64,000 nucleotides of DNA, from contig NZ_LHOX01000018.1 in the NCBI RefSeq assembly GCF_001297065.1, positions 248,001-312,000 on the forward strand, given 5' to 3'. The notes beneath the pieces were generated by a model. It was not told where the DNA came from, made no database searches, and saw only the letters and a list, made by a program, of their open reading frames with translations. This DNA comes from Enterococcus sp. RIT-PI-f (GTDB lineage: Bacteria > Bacillota > Bacilli > Lactobacillales > Enterococcaceae). Positions 42,166 to 51,208 of the stretch are shown in pieces (the first letter of the stretch is position 1; each line of letters begins with the position of its first letter). The translations under genes and the position numbers were made by a program.

Positions 42166-42966
42166 ATGATTGAAGTGATCGGGATACGTTTCCAACAGGT
42201 TGGCCAAATCTATTATTATGCGCCCGAAAAAGAAATGTATGCCTTAAATGATAAAGTAATTGTCGCATTACAAGATATACGCTGTATCGGCACTGTCGTG
42301 ACGCCTGTACAGCAGATGGATCGGCAAGATTTGCCTCATGAAGTGAAGACGATCATTCGCCGAGCCAACAGTCAAGACTTGGCGCAAGAAGCGACCAATG
42401 CCGAAGATGCCATAGGGGCATTGCAGATCGCGAAAGGCAAAGTCCGGGATCGCCGGTTGCCAATGAAACTGATCAATGCGGCCTATACGCTTGAACGCAA
42501 TAAGTTGATTTTTTCTTTTACAGCTGAAGGGCGCATCGATTTTCGCGAGTTGGTCAAGGATTTGGCCAATGTATTCCATACCCGGATCGAATTAAGACAG
42601 ATTGGTGTACGGGATGAGGCAAAGCTTTTAGGCGGGATCGGTCCTTGTGGCCGTAAGCTCTGTTGTGCCACTTTTTTAGGGGATTTTATCCCGGTGTCGA
42701 TCAAGATGGCGAAAGATCAAGGGCTGTCATTGAACCCAACCAAAATTTCTGGACTATGCGGCCGCTTGATGTGTTGTTTGAAATACGAAAATGAAGAATA
42801 CGAACAAGCAAAAAAAGAGATGCCTGATCGAGGGAAAGAAGTTGAGACCCCTGATGGAAAAGGGCGTGTCGTTGGTTTAGATTTATTGAGCCGTGTTGTC
42901 AAAGTGCGCTTGCATGACCGACAAACTGCTGTTGAATATGGCTATGAAGAATTAGTGACAAAATAA
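42166..42966 (+). CDS. ricT: PSP1-domain protein RicT (YaaT)
   Basis: A 266-residue PSP1 protein with the cluster-binding Cys set GPCGRKLCCATFLGDF and GLCGRLMCCLKYE. In B. subtilis RicT with RicA and RicF forms an Fe-S complex that stimulates RNase Y and affects development. Its place between holB and yabA is conserved. Confidence 0.92.
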   Translation: MIEVIGIRFQQVGQIYYYAPEKEMYALNDKVIVALQDIRCIGTVVTPVQQMDRQDLPHEVKTIIRRANSQDLAQEATNAEDAIGALQIAKGKVRDRRLPMKLINAAYTLERNKLIFSFTAEGRIDFRELVKDLANVFHTRIELRQIGVRDEAKLLGGIGPCGRKLCCATFLGDFIPVSIKMAKDQGLSLNPTKISGLCGRLMCCLKYENEEYEQAKKEMPDRGKEVETPDGKGRVVGLDLLSRVVKVRLHDRQTAVEYGYEELVTK

Positions 42967-42979
42967 GCAGGTGACTATA

Positions 42980-43333
42980 ATGAGCATGGATAAACGATCC
43001 CTTTATGATGGACTGAATCAATTAGAATCGGAGTTGCAAAACTCCTTGAACAATCTAGCGGAAATGAAACAATCGCTGCAAGAAATCGTCGAAAAAAATA
43101 CCACTTTGGAATTGGAAAACCAACGGTTGCGTGAACATATTCGCGAGTTGAACCTCGTGGCGGATGCGCCTGCCGAAAGTGCCAAACAAGAGCTGTCCAA
43201 ATCACGGATGAATTTAGAGAAAATCTATGAGGAAGGGTTCCATGTCTGTTATGACTTATATGGATCCAGAAGAGAGCATGACGAGCCATGTGCGTTTTGT
43301 CTAGAAGTGATTTATCGTGAAAGCGGCAAGTAA
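42980..43333 (+). CDS. yabA: DNA replication initiation-control protein YabA
   Basis: A 117-residue protein with an N-terminal coiled coil (about 5-55) and a C-terminal zinc-binding end (HVCYDLYGSRREHDEPCAFC). YabA bridges DnaA and DnaN to limit initiation. The ATG at 42980 fits AGGTGA better than the GTG at 42971. Confidence 0.93.
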   Translation: MSMDKRSLYDGLNQLESELQNSLNNLAEMKQSLQEIVEKNTTLELENQRLREHIRELNLVADAPAESAKQELSKSRMNLEKIYEEGFHVCYDLYGSRREHDEPCAFCLEVIYRESGK

Positions 43334-43350
43334 CCATAAGCGGCAAAGGA

Positions 43351-43378
43351 AAAGATCAGGTAAATCTGGTCTTTTTTT
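43351..43378 (+). terminator. weak terminator between yabA and rsmI
   Basis: AAGATCAG / CTGGTCTT (one G-U) followed by seven T; probably partial read-through into rsmI. Confidence 0.5.
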
Positions 43379-43392
43379 GGAGAGGAGCAGTA

Positions 43393-44256
43393 ATGCAGAA
43401 ACAACAAAGTTACAAACAAGATGCAGGCAAACTTTATTTGGTGCCAACCCCGATCGGTAATCTAGAAGATATGACTGTGCGTTGTGTCAAAATGTTAGCT
43501 GAAGCGGATGTGATAGCCAGTGAAGATACCCGAAATACCCAAAAACTGTTGAATCACTTTGACATCACAACGCCGCAAAAAAGTTTGCATGAACATAATT
43601 ATAAAGAACGGGTACCGCAGCTGATAGCGTTGATGCAGTCAGGTCAAACGATTGCGCAATGCAGTGATGCTGGTATGCCATCGATCAGTGATCCTGGGCA
43701 TGAATTGGTCAAAGCTTGTATCGCTGAAGGCATCGCGGTCATCGCATTGCCTGGCCCAACAGCGGGTCTGACTGCCTTGATTGCTTCAGGTCTATCTCCA
43801 CAACCGCATCTGTTTTACGGATTTTTACCCCGTAAAAAGAAAGAGCAAGTTGCTGTGCTGACTGAATTAGCTGCTCAGCAAAGTACCATGATTTTCTATG
43901 AGTCCCCATATCGTATCGGCAATACGATCGATGTCATCAAAGAAGTCTTCGGTGACAGGCAGGCGGTCATTTGTCGAGAGTTGACGAAGATCCATGAAGA
44001 ATATCTTCGCGGGACTTTATCGGAGTTATCAGCTTATTTAAGTGAACAGTCATTGAAGGGTGAATGTTGTTTGCTGGTTGAAGGCGCAGATGAACCGGTA
44101 CAAGCAGTCTATGAAGGCAGCTATCTTGAACAAGTAGAGGCGTTGATCGCAGAAGGCCTTTCTTCAAAAGAGGCCATTAAAGAGGTAGCCAAACGCAATC
44201 AAGTCAAAAAGCAAGTGGTCTACAACGACTATCACGCAATCGATTCCGCTGACTAA
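43393..44256 (+). CDS. rsmI: 16S rRNA (cytidine-1402-2'-O)-methyltransferase
   Basis: A 287-residue SAM methyltransferase: LYLVPTPIGNLEDMT, ASEDTRNTQKLLNHF, DAGMPSISDPG, LPGPTAGLTALIASGL. It 2'-O-methylates C1402 in the decoding centre. Last gene of the cluster, with its own terminator. Confidence 0.95.
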   Translation: MQKQQSYKQDAGKLYLVPTPIGNLEDMTVRCVKMLAEADVIASEDTRNTQKLLNHFDITTPQKSLHEHNYKERVPQLIALMQSGQTIAQCSDAGMPSISDPGHELVKACIAEGIAVIALPGPTAGLTALIASGLSPQPHLFYGFLPRKKKEQVAVLTELAAQQSTMIFYESPYRIGNTIDVIKEVFGDRQAVICRELTKIHEEYLRGTLSELSAYLSEQSLKGECCLLVEGADEPVQAVYEGSYLEQVEALIAEGLSSKEAIKEVAKRNQVKKQVVYNDYHAIDSAD

Positions 44257-44289
44257 GCGAAATCAGTTGCTGTTAGAACGATAGAGGAT

Positions 44290-44315
44290 AAACTGTCCAT
44301 TTGGGCAGTTTTTTA
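44290..44315 (+). terminator. rsmI terminator
   Basis: AAACTGTCC / GGGCAGTTT (one mismatch at the loop side) and six T. Confidence 0.75.
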
Positions 44316-44342
44316 TTCTTTCTGGAACAGGCATCTTGTTTA

Positions 44343-44359
44343 TGTCACTTTTTCTAACA
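44343..44359. promoter_or_regulatory. GlnR box upstream of amtB
   Basis: TGTCA-CTTTTTC-TAACA fits TGTNA-N7-TNACA exactly. GlnR represses ammonium uptake genes when glutamine is plentiful in Lactobacillales. Confidence 0.7.
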
Positions 44360-44371
44360 TGGAGCGTAATG

Positions 44372-44386
44372 AATTTTCAGAAAATT
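44372..44386. promoter_or_regulatory. CodY box upstream of amtB
   Basis: AATTTTCAGAAAATT matches AATTTTCWGAAAATT at all 15 positions. A weaker second match (AATTTTCAAAAAACG) begins about 20 bases later. Confidence 0.8.
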
Positions 44387-44467
44387 TTGCAAATTTTCAA
44401 AAAACGCTAGCTTTCTATGATGTACAGATGGTAGGATAGCACTCAGATAGAAAAGGAGGCGTTCAAT

Positions 44468-45685
44468 ATGGATTCAGGGAATATAGCATTTATTTTGATT
44501 TGCAGCGGTATGGTATTTTTAATGACACCGGCATTGGCATTTTTTTACGGTGGGTTGGAGCGTAGGAAAAACATCTTGAATACCATGATGATGGTCATTT
44601 GTACGATGGGCTTGGCTTCTGTATTGTGGGTAGCGTTGGGCTATACACTTTCTTTCAGCGGATCAGGATCCTTTATTGGCAATCTTGACAAAATTTTCTT
44701 TAGTCATGTATCGATGACGGAAGGCGAAGGTATTCCAGAAGGGTTATTTGCAGGATTCCAAATGATGTTTGCCTTGATCACAACTGCGATCATCACTGGG
44801 TCAGTTGTTGGCAGAATGCGTTTTTCGGCAATTTTCTTATTTATTGGTTTTTGGTTGATCTTGGTGTATTTCCCAATGGCACACATGGTGTGGGGCGGTG
44901 GTTTCTTGGATGCCATCGGGTCGATCGATTTTGCGGGAGGCAATGTCGTGCATATCAGTTCTGGGATCAGCGGCTTAGTCTTAGCAGTCGTCGTAGGGAA
45001 ACGGCGTGAGTTTCATCAAACAGAGTATCGACCGCACAATATTCCCTTTGTGGTTTTAGGCGCCGGTTTGCTGTGGTTTGGTTGGTTTGGTTTTAACGCG
45101 GGCTCTGCGTTAGCTGCGGACGGTTTAGCGATTCATGCTTTAATGACCACGAATACGGCAGCTGCCAGTGCGATGTTATCCTGGATGCTGATCGAGAAAT
45201 TGATGTTAGGTAAACCAACGATCGTAGGCGCTTGTACAGGGGCAGTAGTCGGTTTAGTGGCCATCACACCAGGTGCCGGTTTTGTTTCACTATGGTCATC
45301 ATTTATTATTGGTGCATTGGTAAGTCCATTTTGTTATTACTTCATTTCGGTGATCAAACATCGACTTGGGCTAGATGACGCATTAGATGCATTTGGCTGT
45401 CATGGTGTTGGTGGGATTTTTGGCGGAATTATGACAGGGATTTTCGCTGATCCTGCGGTAGGCGGACATTCAGGCTTGATTTATGGCGGGCTAGATTTAT
45501 TTGTGGCTCAACTAGAAAGTATTGTCTTTACTATTTTATTTGCTGGGATCGTTTCATACGTATTGATCCGTGTGATCAAATTATTTATGCCGATTCGCGT
45601 ATCTGAACAAGAAGAAGCAGTCGGTATGGACCGAGTGGAACATGATGAAACGGCCTACCCGACCTTTATGGGCTTAGATTCTTAA
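44468..45685 (+). CDS. amtB: ammonium transporter AmtB
   Basis: A 405-residue Amt protein with about 11 membrane helices. The twin pore histidines are visible in NVVHISSGISGLV and in AFGCHGVGGIFGG. It imports ammonium and is blocked by a PII protein, encoded 16 bases downstream. AAAGGAGG ribosome site. Upstream boxes for GlnR and CodY predict induction by nitrogen limitation. Confidence 0.96.
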   Translation: MDSGNIAFILICSGMVFLMTPALAFFYGGLERRKNILNTMMMVICTMGLASVLWVALGYTLSFSGSGSFIGNLDKIFFSHVSMTEGEGIPEGLFAGFQMMFALITTAIITGSVVGRMRFSAIFLFIGFWLILVYFPMAHMVWGGGFLDAIGSIDFAGGNVVHISSGISGLVLAVVVGKRREFHQTEYRPHNIPFVVLGAGLLWFGWFGFNAGSALAADGLAIHALMTTNTAAASAMLSWMLIEKLMLGKPTIVGACTGAVVGLVAITPGAGFVSLWSSFIIGALVSPFCYYFISVIKHRLGLDDALDAFGCHGVGGIFGGIMTGIFADPAVGGHSGLIYGGLDLFVAQLESIVFTILFAGIVSYVLIRVIKLFMPIRVSEQEEAVGMDRVEHDETAYPTFMGLDS

Positions 45686-45701
45686 TAATGGAGGAACTGA
45701 T

Positions 45702-46043
45702 ATGAAAAAAGTTGAAGCGATTATTCGACAAGAAAAAATCGAAGAATTGAAAGCTGCGCTGGATCTTTCAGAAATCACTAGCGGGATGACAGTCAATCAA
45801 GTGCTGGGGTATGGAAAACAAAAAGGGCTGAAAGAATATATCCGTGGACAAGCGGTAATCACGACTTTGTTACCAAAAGTGACTGTTTGTTTTGTGGTAG
45901 AAGATCAAAATGTTGAACCTGTCATTGACCTAATTATAGCTATATGCAGTACCGATGAAGTGGGAGATGGCAAGATTTTTGTCTATCCTGTAGAAGAGGC
46001 GGTGCGGATCCGGACCAAAGAACGAGGATCAGCGGCTTTATAA
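45702..46043 (+). CDS. glnK: nitrogen regulatory PII protein
   Basis: A 113-residue PII protein with N-terminal KVEAIIRQEKIEELKAAL and C-terminal VGDGKIFVYPVEEAVRIRT. In the T-loop the usual EY(51) is replaced by AV (RGQAVITTLLPK), so there is no Tyr-51 for uridylylation. Control must be by ATP, ADP and 2-oxoglutarate binding. It should bind AmtB in the operon with it. Confidence 0.93.
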   Translation: MKKVEAIIRQEKIEELKAALDLSEITSGMTVNQVLGYGKQKGLKEYIRGQAVITTLLPKVTVCFVVEDQNVEPVIDLIIAICSTDEVGDGKIFVYPVEEAVRIRTKERGSAAL

Positions 46044-46069
46044 AATGGACTAGATGAATGTTTCAAAAA

Positions 46070-46105
46070 AAGAGTATCGGCCGTAGCTGATATTCTTTTT
46101 TTTTT
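46070..46105 (+). terminator. amtB-glnK terminator
   Basis: AAGAGTATCGGC / GCTGATATTCTT (G-U pairs) with ten T. Confidence 0.8.
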
Positions 46106-46120
46106 GCTGAATCGCAACTA

Positions 46121-46149
46121 TTGAAAGGGAACTTTTGTTCGTTTATAAT
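46121..46149 (+). promoter_or_regulatory. dinB promoter with SOS (LexA) box
   Basis: -35 TTGAAA (46121-46126) and -10 TATAAT (46144-46149), 17 apart. In the spacer GGAACTTTTGTTCG (46128-46141) is the reverse of CGAACAAAAGTTCC, the Gram-positive LexA/DinR operator CGAAC-N4-GTTC. Confidence 0.85.
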
Positions 46150-46170
46150 AGAAGTGACGAGGTGATACAT

Positions 46171-47295
46171 ATGTCTGAATTACAATTTCCTTTACATCAT
46201 GACACGAGCCGCAAAATCATTCATATTGATATGGATGCCTTTTTTGCATCTGTGGAAGAACGAGATGATCCGGAGTTGGCGAAACACCCTTTAGTGATTG
46301 CCCGCCACCCAAGTGATACTGGGGGACGGGGTGTGGTGACGACCGCCAATTATTTGGCGCGTCAATATGGTATTCATTCAGCAATGAGTGCGCAAAAAGC
46401 ATTTGAATTGTGTCCGCAAGCAATTTTTAAACCTGGTAATCATCAAAAATATCGAGAAGTTTCTCATCAGGTCAGAGCAATCTTTCATCGCTATACCGAT
46501 GTCATCGAACCGGTATCTATCGATGAAGCATATCTTGATGTCACAAGTAATAAAATCGATTGTCCTTCTGCAATCAAGATTGCCCGCATGATTCAACGGG
46601 ATATCTGGCAAGAAACCCATTTGACGTGTTCAGCAGGCGTCAGCTACAACAAATTTTTGGCCAAATTGTCTTCAGATTATCATAAACCAAGAGGGATGAC
46701 TGTCGTGTTGCCGGAAGATGCAGTTGCTTTCTTAAAACAGCTGCCGATCGAAAAATTTCATGGTATCGGGAAAAAAACGGTTCCGAGGATGCATGAGATG
46801 GGGATCTATACGGGTGCGGAACTGTATGAAATGAGTGAAATGGCATTGATTCGCGCATTTGGAAAAATGGGATATTCATTGTATCGTAAAGTGCGGGGAA
46901 TCCATGATTCACCTGTCAGCGTCACGAGAGAACGTAAATCTGTCGGCAAAGAACATACCTACGGCAATCCCTTGACCACAGAAGAACAAGTGGTGAGTCA
47001 GTTGCGTTCGATTGCAGAAGAAGTAGCTGAAGCCCTCAAACGGACGCAAAAACATGGCAAAACAGTCGTCTTGAAAGTCCGCTACACAGATTATTCGACC
47101 ATTACGAAACGGGTGACATTGCCGGTCTATGTGCACAAAAAAGAACAACTTTTTTCAGAAGCTAGTTTGATCTGGGAGGAAGTATTGGGTCTAGAACAGG
47201 GGATTCGTTTGTTGGGGATCACTGTGACCAATCTAGATCCTTTGACTTACGAAAATATCGTCTTGCCCCTTTGGCAGATCGCAGAAGAAGAATAA
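46171..47295 (+). CDS. dinB: DNA polymerase IV
   Basis: A 374-residue Y-family polymerase: IIHIDMDAFFASVEER and SIDEAYLDV carry the catalytic acids, followed by thumb and little-finger domains. ATG at 46171 with GAGGTGA. It performs translesion synthesis under the SOS response. Followed 20 bases later by an AlkD-like glycosylase gene. Confidence 0.95.
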   Translation: MSELQFPLHHDTSRKIIHIDMDAFFASVEERDDPELAKHPLVIARHPSDTGGRGVVTTANYLARQYGIHSAMSAQKAFELCPQAIFKPGNHQKYREVSHQVRAIFHRYTDVIEPVSIDEAYLDVTSNKIDCPSAIKIARMIQRDIWQETHLTCSAGVSYNKFLAKLSSDYHKPRGMTVVLPEDAVAFLKQLPIEKFHGIGKKTVPRMHEMGIYTGAELYEMSEMALIRAFGKMGYSLYRKVRGIHDSPVSVTRERKSVGKEHTYGNPLTTEEQVVSQLRSIAEEVAEALKRTQKHGKTVVLKVRYTDYSTITKRVTLPVYVHKKEQLFSEASLIWEEVLGLEQGIRLLGITVTNLDPLTYENIVLPLWQIAEEE

Positions 47296-47314
47296 AAGAG
47301 AGGAAAATCGACAA

Positions 47315-47971
47315 ATGAACGAAGTATATCAAACCTTGATCACTTTGCAAGATGACACAAGAAGCCAAAAGATGGCGGCCTACATGCGGCATCAATTCAC
47401 CTTTTTGGGTGTTACTGCCCCGATTCGCCGCCAAGCGGCTAAGACGGCATTAAGACAGGCCAAAGCCGCAGGTGTGATTGATTGGTTGTTTGTCGATGTG
47501 TGTTGGCAAAGCCAATACCGCGAGCATCATTATTTGGCAATCGATTATTTGGTGGCGATGACTGCGTATCTAAAAAAAGAAGACTTGTCCAAGATTGAAG
47601 CCATGCTATTGCAACACCCTTGGTGGGATAGTATTGATGCTTTTAGTGAATTGATCTCAAAGATGGTCATTCAAGAACCTGTGTTGAAACAGGAGATGTT
47701 GCGTTGGAGTACCTCAGAGAGCCTATGGTTGCGACGTTCTGCGATCATTCATCAACTCCTCTTGAAAAAGCAGACGGACACAGAACTGTTGCGGATCATT
47801 CTCCTGAACAATTTTGGGACCAAAGAATTTTTTATCAATAAAGCGATCGGATGGAGTTTAAGAGACTATGCGAAAACAGATCCGGCATGGGTGCGACATT
47901 TTATAGCTACGTATCGTGATCAAATGTCGCCCCTTAGTATCCGAGAAGCCAGCAAGTATTTAAATCGATGA
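47315..47971 (+). CDS. AlkD-like DNA alkylation repair protein
   Basis: A 218-residue HEAT-repeat-like protein of the DNA alkylation repair family: FLGVTAPIRRQAAK, CWQSQYREHHYLAIDYL, HPWWDSIDAF, and WLRRSAIIHQL. AlkD removes alkylated bases without base flipping. It is co-transcribed with dinB and so probably SOS-induced. Confidence 0.87.
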   Translation: MNEVYQTLITLQDDTRSQKMAAYMRHQFTFLGVTAPIRRQAAKTALRQAKAAGVIDWLFVDVCWQSQYREHHYLAIDYLVAMTAYLKKEDLSKIEAMLLQHPWWDSIDAFSELISKMVIQEPVLKQEMLRWSTSESLWLRRSAIIHQLLLKKQTDTELLRIILLNNFGTKEFFINKAIGWSLRDYAKTDPAWVRHFIATYRDQMSPLSIREASKYLNR

Positions 47972-48004
47972 GGAAAAAAATCACGCATGAAGGCAATCAA
48001 AAAT

Positions 48005-48048
48005 ACCATAGTAAACGCTTAGGTCATGGCGTTTACTATGGTTTTTTT
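48005..48048. terminator. bidirectional terminator dinB operon / nrdG
   Basis: ACCATAGTAAACGC / GCGTTTACTATGGT, 14 perfect pairs, T runs on both strands. Confidence 0.85.
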
Positions 48049-48058
48049 CGTTTATGGC

Positions 48059-48655
48059 TCAAATCTGTTTCTTTATTTGCTCATAACTTTCCTCAGCATC
48101 TTTGCATTTGGCCCAAATAACAGCTTCGCCTTGTGCTTTTGAGGCAGCCACATCTATGATCCTTTGATTGCTGCTGCCGCGAAATTGCAAATTCAAATTA
48201 CGTTTGCTCAGTTCAAAACGACCGTCCACCAGAATATCGATTTTACTAAGCAGTTCTAACTTGTCATCTGTATCCTCAAGCAATTCTTCATACGTGTAGC
48301 CGGACCAGCTCCAGATATCTTTGCTGCGTCCAAATTCTTTTCGGACACGATCCACGACTTGCAAGCAGACAGGTGTATTTAAGAAAGGCTCACCGCCAAG
48401 CAAGGTCAATCCTTGAACATAATCTGGCCGCAGATCATCAATGATTTGTTGTTCTAGTTCAGGCGTGAAGGGCACACCGTAGTTGAAATTTTGGACAGCT
48501 TTGTTGAAGCAGCCCTCACAAGCAAATAAACACCCACTGACATATAGGCTGTTTCTGATGCCTTCGCCATCCACAAAATTATAGGCTTTATAATCTGCAA
48601 TTCTATTCTGGCTGTAATCTTGTGCTTGCCATTCTTTTGGTTTTGGGTTTCTCAT
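48059..48655 (-). CDS. nrdG: anaerobic ribonucleotide reductase activating protein
   Basis: A 198-residue radical SAM enzyme: cluster motif CLFACEGC (CxxxCxxC) after VDGEGIRNSLYVSG, and LGGEPFLN. It makes the glycyl radical on NrdD. It lies 72 bases behind nrdD with a long palindrome between them. Confidence 0.95.
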   Translation of the reverse strand: MRNPKPKEWQAQDYSQNRIADYKAYNFVDGEGIRNSLYVSGCLFACEGCFNKAVQNFNYGVPFTPELEQQIIDDLRPDYVQGLTLLGGEPFLNTPVCLQVVDRVRKEFGRSKDIWSWSGYTYEELLEDTDDKLELLSKIDILVDGRFELSKRNLNLQFRGSSNQRIIDVAASKAQGEAVIWAKCKDAEESYEQIKKQI

Positions 48656-48685
48656 TTATCAAACTTCTTTCTATTGTTTGGAAGA

Positions 48686-48717
48686 AAGGAAGAAAAACAA
48701 CGTTGTTTTTCTTCCTT
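48686..48717. repeat. 32-bp perfect palindrome between nrdD and nrdG
   Basis: AAGGAAGAAAAACAAC and its exact complement with no loop spacing. On the minus strand it can form a strong mRNA hairpin followed by a U/C-rich stretch; it may tune nrdG expression relative to nrdD. Confidence 0.7.
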
Positions 48718-48727
48718 GCAGATACGA

Positions 48728-50923
48728 TTATTGTTGTAAGTGTTTGACCCGGGCCGAGATTTCTTTGTGGCGGCCATTGACCATTGGACGTGCTTGGGGA
48801 TTGCCTAAGTAACCGCATGTCCGTTTGACGACGTCACAGCTTTTGGGATCATGGTTGCCGCATTGGGGGCATTCGAAGCCGCGTTCAGTTGGATTGAAGT
48901 CTCCTTCATACCCGCAGGCATAACAATGATCGATTGGTGTGTTGGTACCGAGATATGCCACGCGGTCGTAGGCAAAATCCCATACAGCTTCTAAGGCTTT
49001 TGGATTTTGCTGCAACACAGGATATTCACAATAATGGATGAAACCACCTGAACAAAATTGCGGATAGTCTTTTTCAAAATCTAGTTTTTCAAAAGGTGTT
49101 GGATTTTTGCGGACATCATAGTGAAAGCTGTTCGTATAATATTCTTTATCCGTGATGTTGTCGATCTCACCGAATTTTTCGGTATCTAGACGGCAGAAGC
49201 GATCAGTCAAACTTTCGCTAGGTGTCGAATAGACGCTGAAATGATAGCCGTATTCATCGCCCCAGGCATCTGCATGTGCTTTCAACTCTTTGACGATCGA
49301 TAAGGTAAAGGCTTTTGCTTCAGGATCGTGTTCCCATTCGCCGCCATAAAAGGCAGCAGCCGCTTCATACAACCCAATATAGCCTAAGGAAACAGTCGCC
49401 CGCTTGTTTTTGAAAAGTTGATCCACGTTGTCTTTGCGGTCTAGACGTTCACCGAAAGCACCATACATGTATAAAATAGGCGCATTTGCTGGACTGGCTT
49501 CTTTGCATCGCTCCACACGATAGACCAGCGCATCTTTCACGATCTGCAAACGATCGGCTAAAATGGCCCAGAATTTGTCTTGGTCGCCATTGGCTTCTAA
49601 GGCAATGCGTGGGATATTCAAGGTCACGACGCCTAGATTCATTCGACCGACATTGATTTCTTCCCCTTGTTCATTCTTCCAGCCTTGCAAGAAAGAGCGG
49701 CATCCCATGGGCACTTTGAAGCTGCCAGTCAATTCGACCAATTTGTCATAGTTTAAAATATCAGGATACATCCGTTTGGTGGCACATTCTAAAGCCAATT
49801 CTTTGATATCATAGTTTGGATCCGTCGCGTCAAGATTGACCCCACGACGCACACTGAAAATCAATTTAGGGAAAATCGCTGTTCTTTTTTCACTACCTAG
49901 TCCGTTGATCCGGATTTGCAAGATCGCCCGTTGGATCTCCCGCTCAAACCATGACGTTCCTAGACCAAACCCTAATGAGGTGAAGGGGGTTTGTCCGTTC
50001 GAAGTGAATAAAGTATTGATTTCATATTCTAAACTTTGCATCGCATCAAAAATATCTTTGCGGGTTTTACTTTTCGCATAGGCTTCCCGACGGTCGGGCG
50101 CTTCGATCCATTCTTCTGCATCCCGGAGGTGTTTTTGATAATTCAATTCTGCAAAAGGCGCCAATAGTTCGTCGGTACGATCAGCAGAACAGCCGCCATA
50201 TTGACTAGAAGCAACATTGGCGATGATTTGTGAGATCTGAGCAGTCGCTGTTTGGATCGATTTCGGTGATTCAACTTCAGCATTGCCGATTTTGAAACCA
50301 TTGTTCAACATCCCTTTGAAGTCGATCAAGCAACAGTTCGTCATCGGTGTATAAGGATGATAATCTAAATCATGATAATGGATATCGCCTTTTTGGTGGG
50401 CGTTGGCCACATGGGGCGGCAACATCTTCAAGCCAATGGACTTACCGACGATCCCTGCGGTCAAGTCACGTTGGGTATTGAAGACATTGCTGTCTTTATT
50501 GGCATTCTCATTGACCACTGATTGGTCTTTGTTCATCAATTTGTTGATCGTGAAATTGATATCCGTTGCCTTGCTGCGTTCAAAATCACGACGGGTACGA
50601 TAATTGATATATTCTTCCGCTAACGCATAGGCATTTTTAGTCAATAAAATATGTTCAACGATATTTTGCACTTCGTATATTTTGACGTTTGTTTGAAAAC
50701 GAGCAGCGATTTCATGATCAATACTTTCTACGATATCCATGATATGTTCATGGTCGATGGGGGTTAATTCACCTTGCGTATTTCTTTGGGCTTTGACCAA
50801 AGCATCATAGATCTTTTGATCATCAAAATCGACCAGCCGACCATCTCGTTTGACGATTTTTAAATTTGCTAAATGGGGCTGTCTAGCCAGTCCTTGTTCA
50901 GGATTTCTTTTAATGTTCATCAT
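48728..50923 (-). CDS. nrdD: anaerobic ribonucleoside-triphosphate reductase
   Basis: A 731-residue class III reductase: N-terminal ATP-cone (IVKRDGRLVDFDDQKIYDAL), GGCSADRTDELLAPF, zinc site CYACGYEGDF... CPQCGN, and the glycyl radical loop RTCGYLGNP near the C-terminus. ATG at 50923 with AGGAG eight bases before. Two NrdR-type boxes lie upstream, and the ATP-cone fits. Confidence 0.96.
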   Translation of the reverse strand: MMNIKRNPEQGLARQPHLANLKIVKRDGRLVDFDDQKIYDALVKAQRNTQGELTPIDHEHIMDIVESIDHEIAARFQTNVKIYEVQNIVEHILLTKNAYALAEEYINYRTRRDFERSKATDINFTINKLMNKDQSVVNENANKDSNVFNTQRDLTAGIVGKSIGLKMLPPHVANAHQKGDIHYHDLDYHPYTPMTNCCLIDFKGMLNNGFKIGNAEVESPKSIQTATAQISQIIANVASSQYGGCSADRTDELLAPFAELNYQKHLRDAEEWIEAPDRREAYAKSKTRKDIFDAMQSLEYEINTLFTSNGQTPFTSLGFGLGTSWFEREIQRAILQIRINGLGSEKRTAIFPKLIFSVRRGVNLDATDPNYDIKELALECATKRMYPDILNYDKLVELTGSFKVPMGCRSFLQGWKNEQGEEINVGRMNLGVVTLNIPRIALEANGDQDKFWAILADRLQIVKDALVYRVERCKEASPANAPILYMYGAFGERLDRKDNVDQLFKNKRATVSLGYIGLYEAAAAFYGGEWEHDPEAKAFTLSIVKELKAHADAWGDEYGYHFSVYSTPSESLTDRFCRLDTEKFGEIDNITDKEYYTNSFHYDVRKNPTPFEKLDFEKDYPQFCSGGFIHYCEYPVLQQNPKALEAVWDFAYDRVAYLGTNTPIDHCYACGYEGDFNPTERGFECPQCGNHDPKSCDVVKRTCGYLGNPQARPMVNGRHKEISARVKHLQQ

Positions 50924-50976
50924 TAGAACCACTCCTATCTTCATCAATATGATAAAACAAAATAGGCGAATGAGCA

Positions 50977-51030
50977 ACTATATATAGTGGGGTTTATGGA
51001 TCTCTTTCTTGGATATACACAATATGTAGT
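50977..51030. promoter_or_regulatory. pair of NrdR-like boxes upstream of nrdD
   Basis: ACTATATATAGT (50977-50988) and ACAATATGTAGT inside ACACAATATGTAGTGC (51017-51032) resemble the NrdR box ACACWATATMTTGTG. Their centres are 42 bp apart, four helical turns rather than the usual three. Confidence 0.65.
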
Positions 51031-51208
51031 GCATATTCATTTGACGAAAATGCTTTAAAGTTGATAACAACAATGTTTGGATTGTTTCATGTTTCACACA
51101 ATGAATAAAAAATAGCGAAAAAAATTTTTTGGCTTTGATTGCGTAAACTGTTTTCATGAGAAAAGTATGCTACCATAGAAGAGAATTTATGATAAAGGAG
51201 GGTTCTTT

